Assembly (NCBI RefSeq): GCF_009870125.1
Contig: NC_046680.1
Coordinates: 4,340,001 to 4,404,000, forward strand
Reading direction: 5' to 3'
Source: Drosophila pseudoobscura
Taxonomy: Eukaryota; Arthropoda; Insecta; Diptera; Drosophilidae
Length of the DNA: 64,000 bases
Position numbers and translations under genes: made by a program. Position 1 is the stretch's first letter. Each line of letters begins with the position of its first letter. The notes under the pieces are model-generated. The model was given only the letters and a program-made list of their open reading frames with translations. It made no database searches and was not told where the DNA came from. This document shows positions 38,401 to 47,807 of the stretch, piece by piece.

Positions 38401-41400
38401 GACTCCATAGCCACATGCTGGCCACAGCCACAAATTGAGAATGCAAATAAGCCGACTCTGGCAGGGCTTCATGCAGGAATTACTAATATGCCAAGACCCC
38501 AGCGGACATACCCGAAGCTCCACGCAGCTCATTAGGCTTTAGCGGAGGGGACTACAGAAAATCAATAGGGAAATGCGGAATTTCCTCCATTGGTATTTCC
38601 CCGAGCTGCAGCTTATTAAATTTCTGGCAGAGATTGAAATATCCTGCTGCTCCAACGCCGTTGCCTGCCAGCAAAAAGCGTATAAAATGCATTCCCGTAT
38701 TGTTAGACGTAACTCCCAAGATTGTCTCTCAATGGGGCTTAAAAGCAGCATTTATTATCGAGTAAGACCAAAGGGAACCAGACATTGCTTCTCTGAGTCT
38801 GCTCTCTCGTGCATTAGCATCATTAGTTGAGTGCACGGATTATATTTACCAATAACTTTCTATTACCAGAGCTTTGAAGATTTTCAAAAACAAAGCTCAT
38901 CTCATTTCGAACATCAAAGGGGAGCTACAGAACGTTATCCGCTGGTCTTATGACCGCTATGAAACGAGCAGCAAATGAAAAAAACTGTCATGGCTATGAT
39001 ATACATATGAGCCAGAAGAGGTTTACATCCCTTTCATACTCCTTTTGGCCATGGTTGTAACTCAAAGAAGGAAGATATTCCGTCCCTTTAAAGTAGATAA
39101 ATGTATTTATTCTTTAACAACAGCAGAAACTCGTTCTCAGAAAAAACCAAAAATTATTCAACAATTCTAAAGCCCGAAATCTATCAAGAAAATCGGTTTA
39201 GTTCACAGCGGAAATGTGGTGTTGCGTAGTGTAATAGATCGCACTATAATATAAACATTAATACACATAGAAAAATGGCATATAAAAAAAAACACCATTA
39301 TTTGGATTAAATATTCGGTTTTTAAATACAAACATAGTCAAAATAAAAAGCATGCTCTTTGAGTTGAACATAAATCTATTATGAAGATTTATAAATTTAT
39401 AAGATTTAGTTATAAATAAATAAAAAATTTGTGGGAAATATATACTATATAATAACCTTCTTGAGTTTTCTAACCTAATCCACCGTGGTTTTCAAATTGG
39501 TTGCAGACGGATGTAGTTTTTACGGACTTCAGCAAGGCATTCGATTCTGTGAACCATGCTCTGCTTATTCACAAGCTCTCTTTATTAGGGTTCCCAACGT
39601 ATCTTCTAGATTGGATTTTGTCCTATCTCTCTAACCGTACTCAACGTGTTTTGTTTTCTAACGTGTTGTCAAATACTGTTAATGTTACTTCAGGTGTGCC
39701 TCAGGGAAGTCATCTGGGCCCGCAGCTGTTTATTTTATTTGTGAATGACCTTCCCCAAGTTATAACATACTCTACTACACTAATGTATGCTGATGATGTT
39801 AAAATCTGTCTTTCTTACTCTGATTGGTATTTGCACACACGCCTTCAACTTGATCTAAGTGAACTACTATTGTGGTGTTCAACTAATCTTCTTTTTCTGA
39901 ACCTTTCCAAATGCAAACTTATGACATTTTACCGTCGCGCTCCTCATTTTGTCCCATATGTTCTAGGAAATCATGTCCTTGAGCGAATTTCGAGTTCAAA
40001 TGACCTCGGAGTCCTTTTTGATCATAAGATGTGTTTGAACACCCATGTAGCTGCAACTGTAAATAAAGATAAGGGTGTTTTAGCGTTCATCAAGCGTTGG
40101 TCCAAGGAGTTTGACGACCCGTACGTTACGAAACAAGTGTACATCTCGTTAGTACGTCCTATATTGGAGTATTGTTCTTGTGTGTGGAGCCCGCAGTATA
40201 AAGAGCAGCAGGCTGTTATTGAATCCGTGCAAAAGCAATTTTTAATTTTTGCCCTTCGGAACTTTAACTGGGACTCAGGTAGAATCTTGCCACCCTACCG
40301 GTCTAGGCTAAATCTTATTGACCTGCCGTCGTTGCACCATCGCAGAATATGCAATGGTGTAATGTTCGTGCACAAGCTCCTTTTTGGGACTGTTGACTCC
40401 CAAACTCTCTTGGGTCAGATTGACTTGGCCGTTCCATCTAGACCTACCCGTACTTTTAGGCCTATCCGTCTACCCATATGTAGGTCTAATTATGCTGATC
40501 ATGAACCTTTTAGGGTTTTATGCCATAATTATAACTCCCTCTGTCAAACCCTATCCCCTGAACTGTCTCTTAAACTTATTGCATGCAATATTTATAATCA
40601 TTTAAATTTAGCTAACTTTTAACTTATCTTTTTTCGCCTTTAGTAACTAAGTACCATTATTAACAGATAATTTGTTAATTTAATAAATAAATAAATAAAT
40701 ATCTCATCTCAATTTGAAAATATTAAATTTAAATATGAAATATATTTGTTTTAAATTTAAAAGACTAGCTGTTCTCTAGGTAGAGGTGGTTCCTGTGTGG
40801 TAAAGTCGGAAAATAATCGTTGAGCAAACACACGGACTAAACAAGCATCTACCATGATCCAAATACGACTGCAATCATCCTTCTTGAAGAACTCTTTATC
40901 GAAATATATCAAAATATTTCCATGGGCGAGTGCCAAATATGACTCCAGCCATATGCAACATTGAAATCAGCTTACTGCAAAAACAGAAAAACTGAGGGGC
41001 AAAAATCGAGTACCTAAAAAGCACAACATTCCCATTGGCATTAATACAAAATCCCACTAAGCTTCAGTTGCGTTGTTTTTCCAAGAGCTGAAGAACGGCA
41101 GCTTGAGCAGGAATCTGTACAACAAAAGAGTCACCTCTTCTTGAGCCGCTTTTGTCAATGTGAATCGATGGTTGACTGATACAAACGTTCGCTCACAAGT
41201 TGACTTTTTAAAGTCAGTTTGTGAGTGGCTTTTCCGCCCGACCGCCTTCCACATTTCTCTCTCTCTCTCTCTCTCTTTGGCTTATGTTTTGTTTCATGCT
41301 TCTGCTTGGCAGATTGCAAAGTTTTACCCACTCCCCACACTGGAACTCTGAGGTTGCATATAATTTGGATTTATTGTGGCTGGCAGCTGTAGGAATGCTT

Positions 41401-44251
41401 CAAGTCGTAAAAGACTTGCCACAAGTTTTAAGCTACGTAAAGAATATCTAAATAATTTCTGTTGCAAGTGCGGAGGGGAATGCAAAAGCCAGCAGATTCT
41501 TGGCCAAAAATGAAAGTGTATTTGTATAAAAGCGCGTTTATTTAGCCACAGCAAGAGCGGGGAAAACTGACTGCAATTGGCATTTTGTCAGCTTCAAAAC
41601 ATTTTCCCAGTGCGTCCACCCCGTAATCTCTCCCCCGGTTGAGTCTCTCTTGATCTCTTGGCGAGGGCTCGGAAACATTTTTTATTTAACAGATGTGCAG
41701 ACAAACACACAAATTTTACTGCAATTGAATTAAAAACTTCCTTTCGACAGGAAGAAAGCAGCAAAAAGCAAATGTCAACCAAAATCATCGTGGTATACGA
41801 CGATAACTGTCCGAAGTTTCCAGGCTGGAACTTAACATTTTCCCGAGCGATTTGTCTACTTTGCTAATTGGTTTATTTACTTGGCCAACTATGTAAACCA
41901 AGCCAAATATGCTGACCATCTTGCATATCCAATAGGAGCACGGAAGTTTTATATATGGTCATGTGGATCTTATTTGGGTGTAAGCTGGTACGGAGTGTTT
42001 ACACATATCTTTATAATTTGATGAAGGAGTTTTTTGTGGAGTAATGCTGCAATTACAAGACTCTATGTGCAAAATCATTCAAAGATTCCGTCCATATAAT
42101 TCACACAAAATCGGACTCTTCATTGTCAGTTGGCTACGCCAACATGGACATTTTATTTGAGTGCCAATACTCCCCAACATCCCTGAAACTCATAAACAAG
42201 ACAAAGAGAGGAGAGGAGGTAGAGTGAATGTACTCTGAATTGCATTTGAATGTACTCCCATGTAGGAGTAGAGTCTATGGCCAGTTTCCTTCAGCACAGG
42301 AAAATGAAATAAAAACAATACAAATTCTATAAAAATGCAAAACCTTGAAATAGCATTGTATTTAAAGGCAAAATAGTTTAAAGTATTCTGATTGTATGCA
42401 CAAGTGGAGATTCTTAAAATAATATTTTATTTACAGAAAACTACCAGCTTTTAAGAATTAGAAATTTATTGCAAAACAAATACTGCAGGCAGTAAACGAA
42501 CAGTATCGAATCCCAAGGGGGAATACATGAATTCCATTAGTGAGACCAAAACAAACGAGGGGGAACGTTTGGGGAACTCTCAGTCAGTATGGCTCTCCTC
42601 CGCCGGAAGGCGCTAACATTGAACGAAAAATAGCGTGTGCTAGAGAGACAGAAAATCAGTCAGAACGTGTAGAGCGCTGCGTAACCAGCGATCCGGTCTG
42701 ATCCAGATTCGGCAGTCTGGTAGATATGGTCATTCTCAATGATTAGTTTGAGGTGGGGCAAAATACACTTGTGCAGGGGCGATATCACAGGATACAAAAT
42801 TAGGTTGCTCTAGCTCTTAAAGTCTTTGAGCGCTCATATGGACGGACAGACATACATGGCTATACATCGGCTATTGATGCTGATCAAGAATATATGTACT
42901 TCATGGGGTCGGACTTTCTTCTGGACTTTCGCCAAAAATCTAATATACCCATATACTCATATTAGTATCGGATAAATTAAAACAGGGGAGCCTTTCTTTC
43001 TGTAGGCCCCTGTAGATTAAGGAAGTTTGATACCGAACGCTGAGGCTTCTGTTAAAAGTAAAATTCTGTGATATTGAAAAAACTACCAATTTTTAAATAA
43101 AGCAGATTTGATTGCATAGACGAAATGCCAGCACAACATTCCACTTAATGTGTATATACCTGAAAAGAGCCTCAATGCAAACCCCAATATTGCTGAAAGC
43201 CACCAAAAGTATGAGAATTCTTCAATGTGGGAGTGTGTTTGGTAGGCTTGGATTGAATGGCAACTGCGACTGATTGAGTCTATGATGGCCCTTCGTGAGT
43301 AGTGGCAATCAAAGGAAGCCCCAGGCAGAAGTGCGAAAAAGAAATCCCGACAGTAGTCATCCTGGCAGTCCATGCACGTACCCGGCCGCAACATTAAACA
43401 TTTACATAAGTATACGAGTATATGTATGTTTATACGGGAATATGGGATTGCCGCCTGCAACAATCAAGCAGGAAAGTGGCAAACGGCAGTTCGGCAAACC
43501 CACGGACGAACAGGCTGACGGACGGATGTCTGCTACTTGACAGGCGAAATGAATATTGAGCCCAGCATAGACAAGGCGGAAGAGTGGATAGATAGAAATA
43601 AAAGAACATATACAAAATTGTATTATTGTAGGTATATTGTATTAGGACCATCTGCTAGCTGTGGAGAAACTTTAATAAGGACAACTGCGAAATGGTCACG
43701 AGAAACCTAACCTCTATTTCTGCGTCTGCTCTCTTTTTCTGTCCTTGCAGGGTCTGTGTGTGGCCACACTCTTCTGTTTCTTCAACGGCGAGGTGATTGC
43801 CCAGGTGAAGCGCAAGTGGCGGATGCTGTGCTTCAGCAATCGGCCGCGGACCAACTCCTACACAGCCACTCAGGTCTCGGTAAGATTTATATTAAAAGCT
43901 TGTCACGCTTTTTCTACCCCATCCATCCTCAGCCTCAACCTGAACCCCAAACCTTTTATATTAATTTAGTCCCACGGGTTACGGCGCGTATGAGTAATGC
44001 ACACACACACAGACACAACAAATACTGACAACTCACTTCACTCACCTGCATAAAATTGGCTTAACATTTGAACAATGCTAAATAATCGCATGCAAAAGAT
44101 ACAAAGTTAAAGATAAAGATACAGAAACTGAAGCTGAAACCAAACGCACCGTTGCCACCACCTGCCAACCACCATGATAGCAAATTCTCAGTTCTTTTGA
44201 TTGTAGTTCGTGCGCAGCGGACCGCCCCTGCCCGGCGAGGAGAAGGTATGA
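32408..44251 (+). CDS. hec: Class B (secretin-family) GPCR, hector-like
   Basis: Ten exons: 32408-32564, 32651-32797, 35207-35313, 35402-35493, 37041-37167, 37225-37451, 37577-37753, 38106-38229, 43751-43879 and 44207-44251. All joins keep frame, giving 443 residues. The N-terminal hormone-binding domain has six cysteines, the [10 protein letters not shown] core and sequons NGS, NKT and NYT. Seven hydrophobic segments follow: TM1 in exon 4, TM2 in exon 5, TM3-TM4 in exon 6, TM5 in exon 7, TM6 and half of TM7 in exon 8. TM7 ends with FNGEV and basic helix 8 in exon 9. The family binds peptide hormones (calcitonin/DH31-like) and signals through G proteins at the plasma membrane; fly hector acts in brain centres for male courtship. 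I prefer ATG 32408 because an acceptor at 32380 precedes it; ATG 32303 is in frame upstream. No clear signal peptide is seen. A close paralogue such as Dh31-R is the main alternative. The stop is TGA-CTA. Confidence 0.88.
39306..39333. repeat. AT-rich dispersed repeat fragment left of the LINE
   Basis: Matches 25164-25191 at 26 of 28 positions (ATTAAATATTCGGTTTTT core). It lies about 150 bases upstream of the LINE 5' junction. Confidence 0.45.
39480..40701 (+). mobile_element. 5'-truncated non-LTR retrotransposon (LINE)
   Basis: A continuous frame from about 39501 to 40622 encodes the reverse transcriptase palm and the C-terminal region. It has [13 protein letters not shown] (motif A), [14 protein letters not shown] (motif B) and the catalytic YADD (motif C), then the thumb and the C-terminal stretch of the CR1/jockey group. 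The endonuclease, ORF1 and the 5' end of RT are absent, a typical 5' truncation. The 3' end has a short UTR and an AATAAATAAATAAATA tail at about 40682. The 3' frame has no stops, which suggests a recent insertion. It lies in the same orientation as the host GPCR gene, within the 5.5-kb intron that splits TM7. The exact 5' junction and target duplication are not clear. Confidence 0.85.
40730..40756. repeat. AT-rich dispersed repeat fragment right of the LINE
   Basis: Matches 25630-25656 at 26 of 27 positions, starting about 30 bases after the LINE tail. Together with the fragment at 39306 it suggests that the LINE landed in an older AT-rich repeat. Confidence 0.45.
41255..41277. repeat. CT dinucleotide microsatellite in GPCR intron
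   Basis: Short CT repeat within the long intron between exons 8 and 9. Confidence 0.7.
42556..42975 (-). mobile_element. Dispersed repeat family, copy 4 (reverse, internally deleted)
   Basis: Begins with GGGGGAACGTT, the reverse of the terminal block of the 30429 copy, then CAGTCAGTATGGCTCTCC. It skips a large internal part and ends with GATCAAGAATATATGTACTT, GGGGTCGGA and TTAGTATCGGAT. It lies in the last long intron of the GPCR gene. Confidence 0.7.
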
Positions 44252-44683
44252 CTAAAGGACCTGTCGGCCAAGCGACGAGCCTCCTCGGCACCACACCACC
44301 AGAACCAGAACCAGAACCAACACCAGCCGCAGGACCAGAGAGCCCGCAGCCAGAGTATGACGGGTAGCCAGAGCCTCCTCGAGAGCTGGCGCAACAAAAT
44401 CCCCTTCCGACACCGCCGACAAACCATTGACAACTCGCGCCAACAGCAGCCCCTAATGGAGGAGCGGGATCCAGCGTCCTGTCTGACTGTGGGAACCGCG
44501 GAAGCAGTGCTCGTGGCAGGCGGCGAGGCAGATGTCGCCGGCAGAAAGCCGACACTGATGACGACCATAGCGGAAGATGCAGCGGAGAGACCAGCCGGAG
44601 AACCCCATGCGAATGCTAGAGGCATTGTCATTGTCCGAATGGAGAGAGCAGGCCATCAGCAGATAGCCGATGAGGCGCTTTAA
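44252..44683 (+). CDS. hec: In-frame extension of the GPCR past its TGA stop (readthrough candidate)
   Basis: Directly after the TGA at 44249-44251 the same frame runs 143 codons to a TAA at 44681-44683. The peptide starts LKDLSAKRRASSAPHH, continues through a QN-repeat and an SQSLLESWRNKIPF segment, and ends GHQQIADEAL. It reads like a cytoplasmic GPCR tail, basic first and then Glu/Ala-rich. The stop context is TGA followed by CTA, the best known readthrough-promoting context in animals. Under equal base use an open run of this length has a chance of about 0.1 percent, somewhat more in GC-rich DNA. An alternative frame-preserving 57-base intron (44246-44302) is possible on paper but lacks a pyrimidine tract and a properly placed branch site. 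The extension itself is directly visible; its translation is inferred. Confidence 0.5.
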   Translation, partial: LKDLSAKRRASSAPHHQNQNQNQHQPQDQRARSQSMTGSQSLLESWRNKIPFRHRRQTIDNSRQQQPLMEERDPASCLTVGTAEAVLVAGGEADVAGRKPTLMTTIAEDAAERPAGEPHANARGIVIVRMERAGHQQIADEAL

Positions 44684-45187
44684 GTGAATCAACCCAACCC
44701 CCACCACCGTGCAGGTCACACAACATCTCATAGTTTTAAGCAGCTGAAACTAAACCAAATCATCAATATGACTACCGCTAATCAAGTAATGAACATGGCA
44801 GGCATGGCTGAAATAAATTTCGCCTGCGGGCAAGTGCAACCCACCAACTATAAAGAACTATCATCCCAAGTACCCAAGTACCTCAGTTAAGTTTTCATAG
44901 TCTCTCCCCAAGTTTTGCTTGGGCTACTTATACCCTCCGTTCGTGGGAAGAAGAGAAATTGATTTCAGCGATGGTCGGGCGATGGAAATATCCATTTATG
45001 ATAGCATATGTTATTTATTGTACGAGTATTTATGAATGTTAGAATTTACGTGGATATTAAATATCATTGTTGTCTTAAGTGTTAAGTGTTAGGTGTACAT
45101 CCTTCAGTCCCCTTACGCTTCTCTCTATGGTAAGCTGAGCTTTCTGGCAATCGCTTTTAGTGTGCTATGTACAGAATAACTAAATGG

Positions 45188-45193
45188 AATAAA
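45188..45193 (+). terminator. hec: Poly(A) signal of the GPCR gene
   Basis: AATAAA lies about 0.5 kb after the distal TAA at 44683 and 0.94 kb after the TGA. It is followed by T-rich sequence, and the region between has no other convincing gene. Confidence 0.5.
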
Positions 45194-45209
45194 ATTTTAA
45201 TTATGTGTA

Positions 45210-47700
45210 TCTATGCCAAAAACCGACGCACGTTTTTCTGTACCATCTCTTATTTAGCCAATTAGTGAACTTTTGACTTTCTTTAATGAATCCCCCGAGC
45301 CAACAACAGCCACAATAAAGAGCAGAATCTAATGCTTATTTAATGAATGCCATTTGAAGTGGGCCCTTCAGCAGTTGTTCCTCCCCGCCACTGTCCATGC
45401 CCCACCCACGTCCACTGAACGATGGCCAGGCTGTCACTCTGGTCAGCACTAGGAGAGCACAAGGAACACATGCGACGACATGTTTATTGACGTGTATCAA
45501 AAATTCCTGGGTATCAAAGTCCAGAGTTGAGGTAAGTACAGTCTCCAGGATATTCGAATATTACAAATAATAGTGTAATGTTCCCCATAGAATTTATCAA
45601 AACCAATCCTATTTTCGGTAGAATACACCCTAAAACTGACATGGCTTGCTATGGTACTTCTCACTGATTCTTGCGCTGCAATAAGGGACAGAATGAAATA
45701 AGAGCTTTGATAAAAGTTCAGCTGTGTGGGCGGCTCAAAACTATTGTTGTCTTCCTACCTATCGTACTTACCAAAAAACGAGAGCGAAATATTTGGTGCG
45801 GAGAATATTTGGTGCGGGCGAGAGCACAGATCGCGCAGAAAATCTGTGATCTGATCTGATCTTTAGCTGTTAGCTCGCTGCTAAATTAACGTGGCTCAGC
45901 AACTACATCAGAGAATTCTTTCTTTCGCTGTTAGCTATCTACCAAATCTGCAGAGATCTGCATTTGCCAGTTTTCCCTGTGCACTTTCCGTGCCTCAAAT
46001 CGAGCAAACGAAATAAAAATGACTAAAAAAGATTACATCATTTAAATGATGATGATGTATTTGTGGTAAAAAATGAAAATATATTCATTCCAAGTTTCAG
46101 ATTGTATCTTTACGATGGCCGGCTTTCAGCCCTAGCACTTTAAGTGCGCCAGAGCAGAACAGGCCACAGCTGACCCACTCCCACCACACAGTGCCCCAGT
46201 GCAAACACGAATTTTCAATGCCGCAGGTCGGTCCCTGTCCCACTGCGCTGCTGTCAACATTTGTTGACATTTATTGAGAACTATCCGTTGCGGTGTGGCT
46301 CCTGTTTGTCCATTTCCTGTTGCCGTTATTGTGCTGTGTCTGAGTGTGTGTTTGTGTGTGTGTGTGTGCGAGTTTGTGGCTTTTCATGGCGTCACTGCAA
46401 GTGGCAGACAGTTGGCTGAACGCGAATGCCGAGTCGGAGAGTGTGCTCCGAGCTTGGTCTCTCTTTTTTTCCTGCCGTGTAAAGTTGGTGTGTTAAGTGG
46501 CATTTTATTGCCGCTTCACGGCTGTATCACGTCCAGGTACAAGTGAGCACTCACCTCACTCATTATTCGCAGATTATTCGCGCTCTCAAAAGCACAGAAA
46601 ACATGAAGTTGCTCTCTGCTTTGCTCTGCTCTGCTCATTCGAACATTGCGCTGGAGTTACTCCATTCTCCATTATCAAAGGAGGCGGCAGCAACAGGCAA
46701 ATAAATGAGATGTTTAATTTGTGTGTCAGCTCTGTTTCTGCGTAATTTAAGTGCCGACAGCTTTGGAAGTGCATTTCTCAGAAGGCAAACATTTGCGCAA
46801 AGAGCAGAAGCAACACATTACACGAGTGCATACATATACATAAGAGTGTGGCCCAGCAAAGGACACTTGAGTCCCTTAAGCTATGGACTGTATGGAAAGC
46901 TTTACAAGCTATTGAAATTTGCGAGCATTTTTTAACTTTTAGATGAGAGTGATGTTCAAAACTTTGCTTTTGAACTTATAAACCCCAACAGAAAACGAAA
47001 CACTCAGTTTTATCATACCATATCAATTACGCTGGAAGTTGGTGAATCGAGAGAGTTTAGTAGTTTCACGTGCTTGTAAGTTGTCAAAAATCACTTAGTT
47101 TGAATCTCATTTAAATACCCACATACCTACATTTTACCGAATAGATTTGCTTAATGTTATTGTTAGCCGTGACAAAAAGTAGCAAGAACTCTTCAGTCGA
47201 CATGTTGTTAGTGTTAAATTCTCTTCCAAGAATGAAAACTTCATAATAAATTAAAATGTCTTTACTAGCGAAAATAACTTACAGAAATATGGGAAAATAT
47301 TAAACAAAGTTGAGTAAAGCAAACGCATTGTCTGTGCCCCGAGTGGCAAGACGACGCACACGTTTAGATGTTTGAGGGATAAGTGCTTCTGGCTCTAATG
47401 TACAAAAGCAGATGGCCAGAATATTGCACGAGCTTGGCCAAGATAAAAGCCACCTGAGTGGAACAGAAGTACAAGCAGGAGTGAAAATATCATTTGCTTT
47501 TGCCTTCAACTTCGCTTGTGCTTGGCAGTGATTTTTTGGCATCAGGGAGTGCACTTTAATTACTAAATCGACAGGGCGGCAGGCAGTATGTGGCAGGAGC
47601 GAATAAGTTTGCATACAGTTGTTGCACATACGCCCTGGTGTGTGTGAGTGGCTGTTAATTGAAGTGTGCTGCCTGCTGCCAGAGTCAGGGCTGCTGTTGT
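45210..47700. other. Intergenic stretch between the GPCR and PDZ genes
   Basis: The two genes are convergent. About 2.5 kb carries no supportable gene; it holds a GT microsatellite near 46343-46369 and AT-rich runs. Confidence 0.6.
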
Positions 47701-47807
47701 TGTTGCATAATGAACTCAATTAAAAGTTGGTTGCCTCCCTTCTCCTCTGCACCAATCTCTCCGCCTTTTGAACTTATATTTAAGTCGGGATCTGTTTCAA
47801 AGCTGGA

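Noticed and set aside
44246..44302. 57-base in-frame intron that would remove the TGA stop
   Set aside because: It has a GT donor and a CAG acceptor and keeps frame, but no pyrimidine tract, and the only branch-like CTAA is six bases from the donor. Retained only as an alternative to readthrough.
44061..44555. 164-codon minus-strand open frame
   Set aside because: Shadow of the GC-rich, stop-free receptor tail on the plus strand, with a Gly/Ser/Trp-rich composition derived from the QN repeat.
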